From contig JAKFWA010000024.1 in assembly GCA_021732995.1 (NCBI GenBank), positions 62,001 to 126,000 on the forward strand: a DNA stretch of 64,000 nt, in the 5' to 3' direction. Below the pieces are notes generated by a model that saw only the letters and a list, made by a program, of their open reading frames with translations, was not told the origin of the DNA and made no database searches. A program made the translations under genes and the position numbers. Positions 36,801-48,165 of this stretch are shown one piece after another. This DNA comes from Planctomycetaceae bacterium. GTDB taxonomy: Bacteria; Planctomycetota; Planctomycetia; Planctomycetales; Planctomycetaceae. The number at the start of each line of letters is the position of its first letter. Within the stretch, counting starts at the first letter, position 1.

Positions 36801-39800
36801 CAAGCCTTTGTATTGGAAACGAAACTTCCAACTCTTATTGCTCCCCTCGCCCCTCTGGGGAGAGGGGTTTGGGGTGAGGGGCGAACTCAGGACGACCGGC
36901 GCTTCGGCTGAGAACCAAGTGTCGTCTGTCCCGTACAGCACCGCGCGGCGTTGAGCGGGATCAAACTGCGAGAACGGCAGATCCAGATTCCAGCTCAGTT
37001 CTTTCGCCATCGCATTCAACATGGCCGCGAAGAACGGTGTCGTCTTGGGATCAGGCCAAGCGCTGATCGCGGCGTCTCGCAGCGAACGATTGGGATCGCT
37101 GATGAGCACTCGCAAATCGGTTCCGCGTTGAGTGCCCAAGCCCTCGCACTGCGGACACCAACCCAGCGGGCTGTTGAAACTGAAATTGTTCGGCGTGAGT
37201 TCCTCGAAGCTGCGTCCGCAGGATTCACACGCGCGATGCAGACTGAAGGGATCAACGCGCCACTGAGTTTCGTCGCGCGATTCATCCACGTGAGCCACAC
37301 GCATCAAGCCCTTGCCGAGTTCCAGTGCGGCCTCAATGGATTCCGCCAGCCGCGAACGCTGTTCGCGTTTGATCGTGACGCGGTCCACCACCACTTCGAC
37401 GTTGTGCTTGCTCTTGCGATCGATCGCTGGAACTTCGTCGATGCGGTACGTGGTACCGTCGACTCGCACACGCGCGAAGCCTTGTTCCTTCAAGTTCTGC
37501 CACAGCTTGTCGTAGTGGCCACCGACCTTCACTTCCTGCGGAGCCAGCAGCAGCAGCTTGGCACCCTCATCGAGCGACAACAGCTTGCCGATGACCTGAT
37601 CGATCGTCTGAGTGTCCACAGCCTGCTGGCAGTCCGGGCAATACAGCGTCCCCAGACGACACCAGAGGATGCGCAGGTAGTCGTAGATCTCGGTGACGGT
37701 GCCAATCGTCGAACGGGGCGTGCTACCGACCGTCTTCTGCTCAATAGCAATAGCCGGTTGCAGACCGTGAATGTGTTCGACTCGCGGCTTCGGCATCTGG
37801 CCCAGGAACTGCCGCGCATAGGCCGACAGCGATTCGACATATCGCCGCTGACCTTCAGCGTAGAGCGTCTCCATCGCCAGCGACGTCTTACCGCTTCCGC
37901 TGGGACCGCAGAAGACATTCATCTGCTCGCGCGGAATGGTGAGGTCCACATGCTGCAAGTTGTGTTGAGCAGCTCCGCGGATCGAGATCTCCAACGGAGT
38001 TCCCTCGCGCGCGGTTGCGGACTTCTTCGCGGGAGTTGCGGTTGTCGGTGGCGCGCTCGGCATGCCTAGCGAGGCTCGCAGAGCACGGCCAGTATGTGAA
38101 TTCGCACAGCGGGCAACGTCTTCGGGGACGCCGCAGGTGACGACGGTGCCGCCGCCCGAGCCGCCTTCGGGGCCGATGTCGATCACCCAGTCGGCGGTCT
38201 TGATGACATCCAGATTGTGTTCGACAACCAGCACCGTGTTGCCGGCATCAACGAAACCGTGCAGGACTTCCAGCAACTTCTCGATGTCCACAAAGTGCAG
38301 GCCGGTTGTTGGTTCATCCAGCAGGTAGATCGTCTTGCCGGTCGATCGTTTGCCGAGTTCCCGCGCCAGTTTGATGCGCTGAGCCTCGCCGCCCGACAGC
38401 GTCGGCGATGGCTGCCCGAGCTTGAGGTAATCCAGCCCGACATCGTGCAGCGTCTGCAAGAGGTTCTTGATCTGCGGGACGTTCTCGAAGTGTTCCAGTC
38501 CTTCCTGCACGTCCATGTTCAGGACTTCGGCAATGTTCTTGCCTTTGAAGCGGACTTCGAGCGTTTCGTGGTTGAACCGCTTGCCGCCGCAGACCGGGCA
38601 CGTCACCCAAATGTCCGCGAGAAAGTCCATCTCCAGCTTGTTCGCGCCGTGCCCTTCACACGCCTCGCAACGCCCGCCGCTGACATTGAAGCTGAACCGT
38701 CCCGGCTTGTAGCCGCGACGTTTCGCATCGGGCAGTTTCGTGTAGAGGTCGCAAATCAGGTCCGCGAGTTTCACGTAGGTAGCCGGATTGGATCGAGGCG
38801 TACGACCAATCGGCGACTGATCGATGTCGATTGCTTTGTCGAGATGCTCCAGTCCCGAAATCGAACGATGCTCGCCGGGCTTGCCTTCACCCTTGTTGAG
38901 ATCTCGATTGAGCACTTCCCACAGAATGTCATTGACCAGCGAACTCTTGCCCGACCCGCTGACGCCGGTCACGCACACAAAGCGACCGAGCGGAATGTCG
39001 ACATCGACGCCCTTCAGGTTGTGATGCGTCGCGCCGCGGATGGAGATGACTCGCGGCGACTCGGTAGCACTCTGCAGTTCACGCTGCCTCGCCGCGGCTT
39101 TCTTTTTGGCTTTGCTACTTTTGAATAGGGGGACGGCGGGCGCTGCTGCAGGGCCATTGCCAGTGCGACGCACTTCGGGCACGGGGATCTTGCGAGCGCC
39201 CGACAGGAACTGGCCGGTCACGCTGCGTTTGGCTTTCTTGATGTCGTCCACCGAGCCTTCAGCAACGACTTCGCCGCCGCGCACGCCGGGGCCGGGACCG
39301 AAGTCGACGATGTGATCGGCGGCCAGCATCGTTTCATCATCATGTTCGACGACGATGACGGTGTTGCCTTGATCCCGCAGGTCTTGCAGGCTGCCCAGCA
39401 GCATGGTGTTGTCGCGCGGGTGCAGGCCGATTGACGGCTCATCAAGAATGTAAACGACGTCACACAAGCCGCAGCCAATCTGACCCGCGAGGCGAATGCG
39501 CTGCGATTCGCCGCCGGACAACGTCGGAGCCGTACGATCCAGCGTGAGATAGTTCAGCCCGCAGCGCAGCAGGAAACCCAAGCGGCCGCGAACTTCTTTG
39601 AGTACCTCGGTCGCAATCAATTGTTGCGTGTCGCTGAGTTCCAGCCGCTCGAAGAAGTCCCAGGCAGACTGCACATCCAGCGAGCACACCTGAGGCAGCG
39701 ACAACGAAGCAGCGCGGCCCGTCGGCTGCGAGCCGCCATTGTTGACCTTCTTCCGTCCCTTCTTAGCGGACGCGCCGTTCGCAGGTTGCTCGCCGCCGTT

Positions 39801-41258
39801 CGAAGACAAGTAGGCTGCGCTCTGAGTCGTCACCACGACGGCGGCGGCTTGTCGATTCAGTCGATCGCCGCCGCAGGTCGAGCACGGGACGAACCGCATG
39901 TACTTCTCGAGCTGCTTCCGACGCATCGGGTTCTTGCTCTTACGGTACTCGTCGAGCAATTCATTCACGTACCCTTTGAACGTCCCGCCGTGCTTCCACA
40001 CGCCGCCGGAATAACGCCACTCGAAGACAATGTGACGTTCGCCCATGCCGGAGAAGAATAGCTCGCGCGCCGCAGCAGGCAGGTCTTCCCACGGTGTCTT
40101 CAGCACTGTGTCGGCTGGCAGCTTGAGGTCTTCTTCGATCGCCTTCGCAATGCCGACGTAGAGATGTTTGCGCCAGCGGCCGATCTTGCCGACCGGTCCG
40201 AGCAACGTCAGTGCCCCCGTCCACATGGACTTCGAGCCGTCAGCAATCAACTGATCGACCATGAACTCGAAGCGTTCGCCGAGTCCATTGCAGTCGAGGC
40301 ACATGCCCTGCGGGCTGTTGAAACTGAAGAGTTGCGGTGATGGTGGATCGAAGCTGAGTCCACAGTGCGTGCAGGCATACTGCGACGAAAAGAGCTGATC
40401 CAGACGCTGCCCTCTGGCTTGCTCGTCCGCGTCAGCCTGCTCGCCTGAATCGGCGACGTCACCATCTTGCGGTGCTGCATCAAAGGCTGCCGAGCCGCGT
40501 TCGTCCGCTTCCTTCGCGACGATCAGTTTGCCACCAGCCTGCTTGATGGCCAGTTCCACCGCTTCGGCCAATCGCGCGCGCGCCGTCTTGCCTGCGACAA
40601 GTCGGTCAATCACGACTTCGATGTAATGCCGCATCTGCTTGTCGAGCTTGAGATCATCCGACAACTGGACAATGCGACCATCGACGCGCGCTCGCACGAA
40701 GCCTTGCTTCAACAGGTCATCGAACAGGTCGCGATACTCGCCCTTTTGACCCTGAATGAGCGGCGCCAGGATGGAAAACTTCGTGCCTTCCGGCAGCAGC
40801 GAAATGGTGTCGATGATCTGTTCGGTCGACTGCGCCGTGATCGGACGGCCGCACTGCGGACAATTCTGTCGACCGACTCGGGCGAACAGAACGCGCAGGT
40901 AATCGTAGACTTCCGTAATCGTGCCGACCGTCGAGCGGGGATTGCGACCGCTCGTCTTCTGCTGGATTGAAATCGACGGCGCCAGCCCGGTGATGGAGTC
41001 CACTTCGGGCTTCGGCATCTGGCCAAGGAACTGCCGCGCGTAGCTGGAGAGCGATTCGACATAACGACGCTGGCCTTCGGCGTAGAGCGTATCAAAGGCC
41101 AGTGAACTCTTGCCCGAGCCGCTGACGCCCGACATGACGATCAGCTTGTTCTTGGGCAGCGTCAGCGAGACGTCTTGCAGGTTGTGTTCGCGTGCCCCGC
41201 GAATATTGATGAAGTTGCGTTCGTCTGAAGCCGTCCGTTTCGAGTTCTTGCGTGCCAT
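33900..41258 (-). CDS. uvrA: Double-length UvrA excinuclease subunit with C-terminal extension
   Basis: This 2452-aa protein is two UvrA units fused head to tail. Unit 1 has Walker A motifs near residues 45 and 763 (GVSGSGKSS) and LSGGE signatures near 579 and 952. Unit 2 begins near residue 1088. It has Walker A near 1116 (GPSGSGKTS) and 1749 (GVSGSGKSS), and signatures near 1591 and 1937. Zinc CxxC pairs are present in both units. UvrA finds bulky DNA lesions for nucleotide excision repair. From about residue 2070 there are about 380 extra residues with two related segments (GKKWHL and GRKWHL). The start is ATG at 41258; an in-frame TTG at 41279 is possible. A repeat element is translated in frame near residues 1458-1472. 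Confidence 0.95.
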   Translation of the reverse strand: MARKNSKRTASDERNFINIRGAREHNLQDVSLTLPKNKLIVMSGVSGSGKSSLAFDTLYAEGQRRYVESLSSYARQFLGQMPKPEVDSITGLAPSISIQQKTSGRNPRSTVGTITEVYDYLRVLFARVGRQNCPQCGRPITAQSTEQIIDTISLLPEGTKFSILAPLIQGQKGEYRDLFDDLLKQGFVRARVDGRIVQLSDDLKLDKQMRHYIEVVIDRLVAGKTARARLAEAVELAIKQAGGKLIVAKEADERGSAAFDAAPQDGDVADSGEQADADEQARGQRLDQLFSSQYACTHCGLSFDPPSPQLFSFNSPQGMCLDCNGLGERFEFMVDQLIADGSKSMWTGALTLLGPVGKIGRWRKHLYVGIAKAIEEDLKLPADTVLKTPWEDLPAAARELFFSGMGERHIVFEWRYSGGVWKHGGTFKGYVNELLDEYRKSKNPMRRKQLEKYMRFVPCSTCGGDRLNRQAAAVVVTTQSAAYLSSNGGEQPANGASAKKGRKKVNNGGSQPTGRAASLSLPQVCSLDVQSAWDFFERLELSDTQQLIATEVLKEVRGRLGFLLRCGLNYLTLDRTAPTLSGGESQRIRLAGQIGCGLCDVVYILDEPSIGLHPRDNTMLLGSLQDLRDQGNTVIVVEHDDETMLAADHIVDFGPGPGVRGGEVVAEGSVDDIKKAKRSVTGQFLSGARKIPVPEVRRTGNGPAAAPAVPLFKSSKAKKKAAARQRELQSATESPRVISIRGATHHNLKGVDVDIPLGRFVCVTGVSGSGKSSLVNDILWEVLNRDLNKGEGKPGEHRSISGLEHLDKAIDIDQSPIGRTPRSNPATYVKLADLICDLYTKLPDAKRRGYKPGRFSFNVSGGRCEACEGHGANKLEMDFLADIWVTCPVCGGKRFNHETLEVRFKGKNIAEVLNMDVQEGLEHFENVPQIKNLLQTLHDVGLDYLKLGQPSPTLSGGEAQRIKLARELGKRSTGKTIYLLDEPTTGLHFVDIEKLLEVLHGFVDAGNTVLVVEHNLDVIKTADWVIDIGPEGGSGGGTVVTCGVPEDVARCANSHTGRALRASLGMPSAPPTTATPAKKSATAREGTPLEISIRGAAQHNLQHVDLTIPREQMNVFCGPSGSGKTSLAMETLYAEGQRRYVESLSAYARQFLGQMPKPRVEHIHGLQPAIAIEQKTVGSTPRSTIGTVTEIYDYLRILWCRLGTLYCPDCQQAVDTQTIDQVIGKLLSLDEGAKLLLLAPQEVKVGGHYDKLWQNLKEQGFARVRVDGTTYRIDEVPAIDRKSKHNVEVVVDRVTIKREQRSRLAESIEAALELGKGLMRVAHVDESRDETQWRVDPFSLHRACESCGRSFEELTPNNFSFNSPLGWCPQCEGLGTQRGTDLRVLISDPNRSLRDAAISAWPDPKTTPFFAAMLNAMAKELSWNLDLPFSQFDPAQRRAVLYGTDDTWFSAEAPVVLSSPLTPNPSPQRGEGSNKSWKFRFQYKGLFPAVEEAARVSYSYRQRLSELVGEVPCSTCDGSRLRDDSGAVRWQGKTLQQICELPLQQAFDFLNAAELDKSEARVAGDLLIEAKSRISFLLEVGLEYLTLSRSLPTLSGGESQRIRLAGQIGRALTGVLYVLDEPTIGLHPRDNARLLGALKRLKELGNTLVLVEHDREVIAAADRIYDFGPGAGRFGGTVVDQGPPAEVSKRAKGLTGQFLGKKREIMVPLTRRISAEDRAKANHLELIGARLNNLRDVDLRIPLGTFTCITGVSGSGKSSLVEHTLAKALQKLLHRASEQPGPYTELRGLQLIDKVIIVDQAPIGFTPKSNPGTYTGVFDHIRELYARLPDAKVRGYAPGRFSFNRLGGRCEACEGDGQKKIEMHFLPDVWVECDECHGKRYNRETLSVLYKSHSISDVLNMSIGQCHELFENIPAIRKPLATLCAIGLDYLTLGQSATTLSGGEAQRVKLAAELARPSTGKTIYILDEPTTGLHFDDIDKLLKVLNSLVELGNTVVVIEHNLDVVKTADWIIDLGPEAGSGGGWIVAEGTPEELCAGSGTPRKDGQRSHTAEQLAPVLAASKRGEREIFNAADVGKKRSGDLSLNEVGKDAKMPWEMNGKKWHLRDRLAHSGKPCRWEGAALERVIETIEEISSETASSTPKAEAPKAKSKRGTKAKLPLSGKLMSGADLLKAQQADHAEASEEAQPTAVALRTLWNDPSTVEVIGESARYGWFLHALTRDEWLLKLKFRVEKNRFKEEDLQTRLDLKPVNDLNEIQVYNRGDRVTVKNQRGAFQEVSITVHWLREIDTPEFWEFLQEAQESYLRLVTEASTAPEDVTPWKVLGRKWHLLQKGFPNEKRPKWKAETIEALFETFDSVLPSADVVWNERQFVRYRTSGTKDDWAVVVTKRRAGIDVVITPKSEVGIGSIADLASEHEVLPGKNGKQSIRLRFLKLEQVKSPRLKDFLKQTLKG
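36841..36885. repeat. Dispersed palindromic repeat, copy 3, inside uvrA
   Basis: The plus strand reads CTCCCCTCGCCCCTCTGGGG and then AGAGGGGTTTGGGGTGAGGGG. In the uvrA frame this is read as [13 protein letters not shown], a peptide known as the translation of this kind of repeat. It sits in the second UvrA unit without breaking the frame, between VLSS and NKSW. Confidence 0.85.
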
Positions 41259-41428
41259 GGATCCGTCGCGGTTCGCCAAAGAAGAGGCTGCCGAAAACCC
41301 GCAGCCATCCCAACAAGTTTAGTCGGCCAGCTTCTGACTACCACTCCGGGAGCCCGCAGTCTTAACGTAACCTGGACGCCATGCATGTGGTGCACCAGTG
41401 ACCCACACGGACCCTGATCATCGAAAAC

Positions 41429-41474
41429 AAACGGGGCGTCTGATCCTTCGTCGAAGAATCAGACGCCCCGGTTT
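41429..41474. terminator. Rho-independent-type terminator after the Gfo/Idh gene
   Basis: GGGGCGTCTGAT (41433-41444) pairs perfectly with ATCAGACGCCCC (41458-41469). AAAC is on one flank and GGTTT on the other. It is 31 bp past the stop of the minus-strand oxidoreductase gene and also insulates it from uvrA. Upstream 41259-41428 holds the uvrA promoter region with no clear motif. Confidence 0.85.
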
Positions 41475-41504
41475 CATGCTGATTAAGGTGTGACAAACGT
41501 CACT

Positions 41505-42845
41505 CTAGAGCGTCCAGCCTTCGCGGTATTCGCGGGACAGCAGCTTGTCGAGTTCGGCGTCGCCGGTTGACAGCTTGCTGGCGTCCCAGTTGACCTTCTT
41601 GCCGGCTCGCAGAGCCACGTTGCCGAGCAGAATGGTCTCGGTCAGACGACCTGCGTAGGCGAAGTTGGACATCGCCGCTTCGCCACCCTGGATGGCCACC
41701 TGGAACTCTTTGAAGTGACCGGGTGATCGCTTGAGCGATTGCTCGGGCTTCTTGATGTCGAGCTTCTCGGAAGTACCGGGCTTGAAGATGCTGTAAGCCG
41801 CGCCGTAGTCATTCGGCGAGTAGAATGTGGCTTCCGAGCCGACGACCATCGAGCCGCTGCTCTGGAACTTCACGCCAGGCACGAGTTCCTGGTTCGGCAA
41901 GTTACCGCCATCGTACCAGTACACCTTGACCGCGCCCCACTTTCCGTCGCCGCTGGCCTTGGCTCGTTCTGGGAACTGGAAGGTGATCTTGCAGTTCTTC
42001 GGATAGGTTTCGTTCTCCACGATGCCTGAGGATTCAGCTTCGACCCACGTCGGCTCAAAGAGGTCCAGGCCCATGACTGCGGTATTGGCGGTATGGCAAG
42101 CCATGTCGCCCAAAGCACCGGTGCCGAAGTCCAGCCAACCGCGCCACTTGAAGGGGTGGTAAGCAGAGTTGTAAGGACGGTACTGAGCCGGTCCGAGGAA
42201 CAAATCCCAGGCGAGACCTTCCGGAACCTTCTCTTCTTCCTTCGGACGACCGGTACCTTGCGGCCAAATCGGGCGGTTAGTCCAAATGTGGACTTCTTTG
42301 ACCTCACCGAGCAGACCTGCCCGCATGATTTCAACAGCTTCGCGCAAGCCGTTCTCGGAAGTTCCCTGGTTGCCCATCTGAGTGGCAACGCCCTTTTCCT
42401 TGGCGAGGTCGCGCAGCACGCGAGCTTCCTTGACCGACCAGGTCAGTGGCTTCTGGCAGAAGCAGTGCTTGCCCATGCGCATGGCCATCGCGGCGGCGGG
42501 AGCGTGGCTGTGGTCGGGAGTGCTGACCGTCACGGCGTCGATCTTGTCGCCGAGCTTCTTCAGCATCTCGCGGTAGTCCAGAAACTTCTCAGCGCCGTCG
42601 AATCGCTCGCCAGCCTTATCGAGGCGACGACCATCGACGTCACAAATCGCGACAACTTTGCCGTGCTTCCCTGCATCGCTTGAGTCGCTCGAACCTTTAC
42701 CTTCAACACCGATACAAGCGAAGTTGATTTGACCGTTGGCCGACTTGCTCTGTGCAAAACTTTGAGCGGAGTTGGCTACCCACACAGCGGACGCGATGCC
42801 GGCTGTATGCTTCATGAAGTCACGACGTGATGAAGCACGACTCAT
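41505..42845 (-). CDS. Gfo/Idh/MocA family oxidoreductase, Tat-exported
   Basis: This 446-aa protein begins with a twin-arginine signal ([19 protein letters not shown]). The Rossmann region follows ([32 protein letters not shown]), then the family catalytic-type motif [21 protein letters not shown] and HKCFCQKPL-like HCFCQKPL, and the C-terminal beta-sheet dimerisation domain. Exported members of this family in planctomycetes bind NAD(P) before Tat export and probably act on sugars or sugar acids. The specific substrate cannot be named. It stands alone, with its own terminator and a 430-bp upstream gap. Confidence 0.9.
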   Translation of the reverse strand: MSRASSRRDFMKHTAGIASAVWVANSAQSFAQSKSANGQINFACIGVEGKGSSDSSDAGKHGKVVAICDVDGRRLDKAGERFDGAEKFLDYREMLKKLGDKIDAVTVSTPDHSHAPAAAMAMRMGKHCFCQKPLTWSVKEARVLRDLAKEKGVATQMGNQGTSENGLREAVEIMRAGLLGEVKEVHIWTNRPIWPQGTGRPKEEEKVPEGLAWDLFLGPAQYRPYNSAYHPFKWRGWLDFGTGALGDMACHTANTAVMGLDLFEPTWVEAESSGIVENETYPKNCKITFQFPERAKASGDGKWGAVKVYWYDGGNLPNQELVPGVKFQSSGSMVVGSEATFYSPNDYGAAYSIFKPGTSEKLDIKKPEQSLKRSPGHFKEFQVAIQGGEAAMSNFAYAGRLTETILLGNVALRAGKKVNWDASKLSTGDAELDKLLSREYREGWTL

Positions 42846-43084
42846 CGACTACTCCTTGGAAGAACACGGTTGGAAGCCCGGTGGGGGAATTCTGCCTTCG
42901 GGTGCCCCGAAGCGCGCGCCGACCCGAGGTCAGATCCGAGCTGCCTGAAGCATAGCAGTGGCGGAAATCCTCACCAACGAAGCGAACGGTTGGGAAAGGT
43001 GTGGAGTGCGCTAAAGTGCAGACGAGAGCGCACGGCAACGATGGGGCAAGTTTCACAGCCTCGGAATGATGTGAACAGGCAGTC

Positions 43085-43100
43085 CGGACAATCCTGTCCG
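43085..43100. repeat. Short palindromic repeat CGGACA-ATCC-TGTCCG
   Basis: This hairpin core (6-bp stem, 4-nt loop) is repeated exactly, in both orientations, at 48172-48187 and 48212-48227. Here it lies in the gene-free stretch 42846-43278 upstream of the Gfo/Idh gene. I recognise no gene in that stretch. Confidence 0.7.
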
Positions 43101-43278
43101 ATCTGCTGATCATTCCAACCGGGTCGGGTCACGAGTCCACCTTGTGCCCGGTGTAGAGCGGGGCAAGCGATCACAATTCCTCGGTGGGCTTGCGCATTGG
43201 CGAACAGCAGGGCTCGATAGCGCCGACCCACCACACGACGGCCTCGAAGCCGGCCCCGCCCTGCAGATTGAATGCTGT

Positions 43279-45624
43279 CTAGTGGCTAGCCACGTTGCGG
43301 GTTGAGGTTCCGAACAGCCGATGTGGTAGACGTTCGACGTTACCCGCGACGTCTTCCGCGTAGGCGGCAATTTCCTGCTGAGCATCGTCGATCAGCAGTT
43401 CCCATGTGGCGAAGTTGGGCGATGTCGCCTTGGCTTCGCGGCCTCCGACCAGCACGCGTTTCACCGTGCCGTTGTCGGAGCAGGTGCCGCTGACAATCCA
43501 CTTGCCATCGCGTGGCACGACATGAGTGATGACCGTGGCCGGAGGCAGGTCGTCGACAGGATCGAGCAACTGCGGGAAAGTGGCGTCGGAGATCTCAGCG
43601 ACGCGGGATTCATCGCCGGTCAGCGGCGCTTCCGTGCGGAAGATGCCGGGATTGGCTTTGAATTCCGGCGACCGGACGCTGACGACCTGCGCGTGGCGAC
43701 CGGCTCCGAACCAGTCGTGCAGGATGATTGGCACGCCCTTCTCGGTCTTCGGCTGCGGACGAGGGCCGCCGCCGAGATTCACAATCGCGCGTTGCTTGCT
43801 GTTATCCTTCCAGTTGGCGACCTGCACGTTGCGGAAGTGTGTGGCCGCCTTGCCGGTCGGGTTGTCGTCCGAAATCTGAATCAGAGGCATCCCGCCGGAT
43901 CGGCAACCATCGAAGGTCAGGCCATCCACTGTCACCGCACCATGCTGCTCGCTGAGATCATCGTGGCCGCGATTGAACGGTTCGGTGTTGGTCTGGCGGA
44001 TCGTGACGTTGCGATAAACGTGGTTGTCGAAGTTGGGGTGATAGATGCCGTAGTGCGATTGAATCGTCAGGTTCTCGACGAGTAGCGAGGGTACCTGCGG
44101 ACGGAATCCGTAATGCACGTTCCAGATCTTCGTGTTGCGGACGATGAAGGGATGCTTCGTGTCCGGGCCAACGCGATTCACGCCTTCGCCGAGGTTGATG
44201 CCATACAAGCCGTAGCTGCTGTGAACTTCGTTGTCGTCAAATCGGACGAATGGCAGGGTGCGGATATCGACCTCGGCCTGCTTGCCGTCCGGCTGCATCA
44301 CCGGCAGCGTCAATTTCAACGCGCTGGTCTGAGTGGCCTCGTAACGGAAGCCGTACGCGTCGTTCGCAGCGGCGACGTTGCGAGTAAACGTGTTGAGGCT
44401 GTTGGACCACCAGTAGCCGGCGCCCTCATTCTGATCGAACGGCAGCACCTGCTTGGGCAACTTCTTGCCATGCCGGGCTTCAACGGCGAGGTTGCGATCC
44501 AGCACGTTGTAGATCTCCGTGCCGTCCTCCATGAAGTAGCCGTGGCCGATGCTGCGATAGCCCACGCAATCACGCACGACGAGATAGTTCGTGCCGTGAA
44601 TTGTCAGCCAGCGATTGTGGCTGTCCCAGATGGACGCGCCGACCACCGAGCTGCCGCGCATCGTGTTGCCGACCAGATGGAAGTGCAGGCTGTAACGACC
44701 GAGCACGTTCTTCTTGCCCAGATGCCGGAACTCGGCGTAACCGATCGAACCCGCCGAACTGCGGTGGTACATCGTGTGCCCGCGCTCGCCGTCGGGATTC
44801 GCGGATTCCACAATCACGTTGCGGCTGAGATTGGCCACTTCGCCGCGAAACTCACCTTCGCCCAGATGTTCGTGATCCAACGCCTTATTCAGGGTGACCT
44901 GCAGACCATCAATCGCGGTGATGGTGCGTTGCTCGGTCATACCCTCCTTGTGATATCCCGAGTGAGTATCGGTAAGGATGACTCGATCGCCGACCTTCCA
45001 GCCGGTGACCGCTTCCGCCAACGTAATTTTTTGATTTCCTCCAGCAGCAGTAGCTCCCAGCTTCACCCAGGTGCGGTTCAGGGGTGCTCCATGAAGGTCC
45101 ATGCGACCGGCACAGCACACGATGGCCGGGCACGATTCCTTATTCATGCCGGGCACGTAGACCAGTCGAATCAGAGCGCGAGCGTTAGCGGCAATCGGTT
45201 GATCCGGAGTGCCCACCAGCAGCGACGCTTTCGGGATTTTGGGATCAACATCATCGAAGTGCATCGTGCAGTCGAAGCCTTCTTCGTCGGTGCTATCGCT
45301 GGCTTCGATCTTGATGAGGCCCACGTTGAGCTGCGTTGGTTTGTCCGTGGCGAAGGACACTGTGCCCGCCACGAACAGCGAGCGAATGACGAGTTCATCC
45401 GGCGCTTGGACGTCGTAGGAGACCGTGTGGCCCGGCCGGACTTGGACCTTCACGCCGTGACTCGGAACCTTGCCGCCTTCCCACGTTGCAGCGTTAGACC
45501 AGGCTCCCGAAGCAGCACTGCGAATTAACGCCGGGTCGGCCGACTTCTTATCTTCCGCTTGAGACCAAGGGCTCAGCGCGCAAAGTGCCAGCGCCACAAC
45601 TGCGACCAGATAAACTCGATTCAT
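43279..45624 (-). CDS. Secreted G8-domain / right-handed beta-helix protein (CEMIP-like architecture)
   Basis: This 781-aa exported protein has a signal peptide ending near SPWSQAED. A G8-type domain at about residues 32-165 begins SGAWSNAATWEGGKVPSHGVKV and includes RPGHTVSYDVQAPDELVIRSLFVAGTVSF. Next comes a segment with MDLHGAPLNRTWVKL and the VGDRVILTDT motif. From about residue 270 to 620 a parallel beta-helix follows, with RYSLHFHLVG, DCVGYRSIGHGYFMEDGTEIYNVLDRNLAV and EGAGYWWSNSLNTFTRNVAA. The order G8 - GG-like - PbH1 is that of animal CEMIP/TMEM2 proteins that bind or depolymerise hyaluronan. A similar role on an extracellular polysaccharide is possible but unproven. A C-terminal Ig-like tail may anchor it. 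Confidence 0.85.
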   Translation of the reverse strand: MNRVYLVAVVALALCALSPWSQAEDKKSADPALIRSAASGAWSNAATWEGGKVPSHGVKVQVRPGHTVSYDVQAPDELVIRSLFVAGTVSFATDKPTQLNVGLIKIEASDSTDEEGFDCTMHFDDVDPKIPKASLLVGTPDQPIAANARALIRLVYVPGMNKESCPAIVCCAGRMDLHGAPLNRTWVKLGATAAGGNQKITLAEAVTGWKVGDRVILTDTHSGYHKEGMTEQRTITAIDGLQVTLNKALDHEHLGEGEFRGEVANLSRNVIVESANPDGERGHTMYHRSSAGSIGYAEFRHLGKKNVLGRYSLHFHLVGNTMRGSSVVGASIWDSHNRWLTIHGTNYLVVRDCVGYRSIGHGYFMEDGTEIYNVLDRNLAVEARHGKKLPKQVLPFDQNEGAGYWWSNSLNTFTRNVAAANDAYGFRYEATQTSALKLTLPVMQPDGKQAEVDIRTLPFVRFDDNEVHSSYGLYGINLGEGVNRVGPDTKHPFIVRNTKIWNVHYGFRPQVPSLLVENLTIQSHYGIYHPNFDNHVYRNVTIRQTNTEPFNRGHDDLSEQHGAVTVDGLTFDGCRSGGMPLIQISDDNPTGKAATHFRNVQVANWKDNSKQRAIVNLGGGPRPQPKTEKGVPIILHDWFGAGRHAQVVSVRSPEFKANPGIFRTEAPLTGDESRVAEISDATFPQLLDPVDDLPPATVITHVVPRDGKWIVSGTCSDNGTVKRVLVGGREAKATSPNFATWELLIDDAQQEIAAYAEDVAGNVERLPHRLFGTSTRNVASH

Positions 45625-45688
45625 GGAGCGCTCCTTCGAGAATGCTTGAGGTCAGTTGTTGCGAACTTCACAAGTTGAAGGGCGTTGG

Positions 45689-46486
45689 TCAACGTCGCAG
45701 GGATTCGTTGAGCAGGTCCGTCACGAACATGCAGCCAGGACTGTGTGTGATGACCAACTCAGGCTTGGCCGCCATCACCGCCGCCTGCGGAGTCACTCCG
45801 CACGCCCAGAAGACCGGAATCTCGTCGGGAGCCACCGGCACCGGGTCGCCAAAATCGGGTTTGTTGATGTCCTGAATTCCGATCTGCTCAGGGAAACCGA
45901 GATGCACCGGCGCGCCATGCACGTCGGGGAACTGCGAGGTGATCTGGATGGCTCGAATGGCGTCCGCCGATTTCAACGGTCGCATCGAGACCACCAACGG
46001 ACCGTGGAACTTTCCGGCCGGTTGGCAGGCCACATTTGTGCGGAACATCGGCACGTTGCAGCCGAGTTCAATGTGTCGCACCGGAATGCCTGCTTGAAGC
46101 AGCCCGGCCTCAAAGGAAAACGAGCACCCAATCAGAAAACTGACGAAGTCCGGTTTCCAGTACGAGCTGATGTCTGTTGGCTCATCGACCAGTTGGCCGT
46201 GTCGCCAGACGCGATAGCGAGGCAAGTCGGTTCGCAGGTCAGCATCGGGAGCAGACTTGTTCGGTACCGGGCTGCCAGCTTCAGTCACGTCCAGCAAAGG
46301 ACAAGGTTTCGGGTTCCGTTTGCAGAACAGAAGGAAGTCAAAGGCATCCGCTTGGGGTAGGATGACAAGGTTCGCCTGGGCGAAACTGGGAGCCAGTCCC
46401 GAGGTTTGATTCGTCCATTCTCCCGCGCGGCAGGACTCGCGCACCTGCTGAGCCGAAACGAGCGACGACCGATTCTGCACGGACAT
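45689..46486 (-). CDS. Putative hydro-lyase of the DUF1445 / D-glutamate cyclase family
   Basis: This 265-aa protein matches the YcsI/DUF1445 family over its full length. Segments supporting this are [23 protein letters not shown]-like [93 protein letters not shown], and [18 protein letters not shown]...[13 protein letters not shown]. Members include D-glutamate cyclase and otherwise uncharacterised hydro-lyases. It is cytosolic. It lies upstream of the G8 gene on the same strand (64-bp gap) and diverges from a DUF1501 gene across 193 bp. Confidence 0.9.
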   Translation of the reverse strand: MSVQNRSSLVSAQQVRESCRAGEWTNQTSGLAPSFAQANLVILPQADAFDFLLFCKRNPKPCPLLDVTEAGSPVPNKSAPDADLRTDLPRYRVWRHGQLVDEPTDISSYWKPDFVSFLIGCSFSFEAGLLQAGIPVRHIELGCNVPMFRTNVACQPAGKFHGPLVVSMRPLKSADAIRAIQITSQFPDVHGAPVHLGFPEQIGIQDINKPDFGDPVPVAPDEIPVFWACGVTPQAAVMAAKPELVITHSPGCMFVTDLLNESLRR

Positions 46487-46679
46487 GGTGACGAGAACCC
46501 CTTAGTGGAGCTGAAGTTGCACGTTGATTTGTGACGAATACGCCTCTCAGTGACGGACTCGCGCACGAATGACCGAGTCGTCCAGAGCATAGTTGACAGC
46601 CCCAGTCGATTGTGATGGACTGGAGTTTGTTTATACGTTCACAACTCCAATCATCAACCTTTGCGATCAGGAACACGCG

Positions 46680-48146
46680 ATGTGGAGAATTCTCGGAGAG
46701 CCTGGAAGAGACCTGTGTGACAAGCATCTGGGAGTCTCGCGGCGCGATGTTTTGCGTGTCGGCGGGTCCACCATGCTCGGCATGACTTTGGGCTCGATGC
46801 TCGAAATTCAGGCGGCCGAAGAAGCCGGCGGGGCTCGCCAGCCCGGCTGGAACAAGGCCAAAAGCATCATCCTGTGTTACCTGCAGGGTGGTCCTTCGCA
46901 TCTGGATCTGTGGGATCCCAAGACCAATGTTCCGGACAACGTCAAATCGGTCTTCAACCCGATTTCGACCAAGCTGCCCGGCATCCAGTTCACGGAAGTG
47001 CTGCCGAAGCTGGCTCAGATTAACGACCGTTTCTCGATGATCCGGTCGATGAGCTACACGCCCAACGGCCTCTTCAATCACACGGCCGCGATCTATCAGA
47101 TCATGACCGGCTACACGACGGACAAAGTCAGTCCGTCCGGCCAGCTCGAGCCGCCGGATCCCAAGGACTTCCCGAACTTCGGTTCGAACATCATCCGCCT
47201 GAAGCCACCGACAGTGCCGATGCTTCCCTTCGTGATGCTGCCGCGTCCGCTGCAGGAGAGCAACGTGGTCGGCAAGGGCGGAACCGCCGGCTTCCTGGGC
47301 CGCGCGTTCGATCCTTACACGCTCTATCCGTCGGGCGACGACATGGATATGGCGAAGCTATCGCGCATCAAGATCGACGATCTGCAACTGCGTCCGGACG
47401 TCTTCGCGACGCGTCTGGAACGCCGGGCTCGCCTGCGTGATTCGATCGTCAAGAAGATGGACGATGTCGATGCCGCAACCAAGGACTACACGCTCAACGA
47501 GTACTATGACCGGGCTCTGAGCCTGATCGTCTCTGGCCGTGCTCGTGACGCGTTTGCGATTGAGAACGAGTCCGCCGCCATGCGCGAGCGTTATGGCCGC
47601 AACACCTTCGGTGATAGCTGCCTGCTGGCTCGCCGTCTGGTCGAGGCTGGGACACGGATCGTCGAAGTCGTGTGGCCCAAGGTTGCGAATTCGGACAATC
47701 ACTCCTGGGACGTGCACGTCGGTCTGTCTGGTCGCATGAAGAACCAATCTGGCCCGATGCTGGATGCCGGCATCAGCGCTTTGATTAGCGATCTGGATGA
47801 ACGCGGCCTGCTGCAGGAAACCCTGGTGGTGGTCATCGGCGAATTCGGACGCAGCCCACAGCGTGGCGTCAGCACGTCGGGCAATTCGAACTCGGACGAC
47901 GGTCGCGATCACTGGCCATACTGCTACACCGCCATTGCGGCGGGTGCAGGTGTCAAGCGCGGCTACGTGCATGGCGAATCCGACCGTACCGGTTCGGCTC
48001 CGTTGCGTGATCCGGTCCATCCGACCGATCTGCTGGCGTCGATGTACCACTCGGTGGGTATCGCCCCAAATACGATTGTCTACAACCACCTGAACCAGCC
48101 GCGCGAACTCGTAAAGGCTGAACCGGTGATGTCGCTGTTCTCGTAG
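46680..48146 (+). CDS. DUF1501 protein, Tat-exported
   Basis: This protein has 488 aa from MWRILGEPG. An upstream ATG at 46593 would add 29 unlikely residues, and AGGAA precedes 46680 by about 8 nt. The Tat signal is [22 protein letters not shown]1501 blocks are [68 protein letters not shown] and [12 protein letters not shown]. It is followed by a palindromic repeat and a strong terminator, then a DUF1549 gene. The pair is therefore adjacent but probably not a single simple transcript. Confidence 0.87.
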   Translation: MWRILGEPGRDLCDKHLGVSRRDVLRVGGSTMLGMTLGSMLEIQAAEEAGGARQPGWNKAKSIILCYLQGGPSHLDLWDPKTNVPDNVKSVFNPISTKLPGIQFTEVLPKLAQINDRFSMIRSMSYTPNGLFNHTAAIYQIMTGYTTDKVSPSGQLEPPDPKDFPNFGSNIIRLKPPTVPMLPFVMLPRPLQESNVVGKGGTAGFLGRAFDPYTLYPSGDDMDMAKLSRIKIDDLQLRPDVFATRLERRARLRDSIVKKMDDVDAATKDYTLNEYYDRALSLIVSGRARDAFAIENESAAMRERYGRNTFGDSCLLARRLVEAGTRIVEVVWPKVANSDNHSWDVHVGLSGRMKNQSGPMLDAGISALISDLDERGLLQETLVVVIGEFGRSPQRGVSTSGNSNSDDGRDHWPYCYTAIAAGAGVKRGYVHGESDRTGSAPLRDPVHPTDLLASMYHSVGIAPNTIVYNHLNQPRELVKAEPVMSLFS

Positions 48147-48165
48147 GAACATGGACGCTGTCGTT

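Noticed and set aside
36841-36885. Frameshift or intein in uvrA suggested by the low-complexity peptide
   Set aside because: The frame continues unbroken, the insert is only about 13 residues and matches the dispersed repeat.
35281-41150. Possible assembly duplication within uvrA because the two halves repeat the same motifs
   Set aside because: The two units differ throughout at protein level (for example GVSGSGKSS against GPSGSGKTS), and double UvrA is known in related bacteria, so it is a true ancient fusion.
44113-45528. Plus-strand open frame of 471 codons
   Set aside because: Antisense to the G8 protein gene and without domains.
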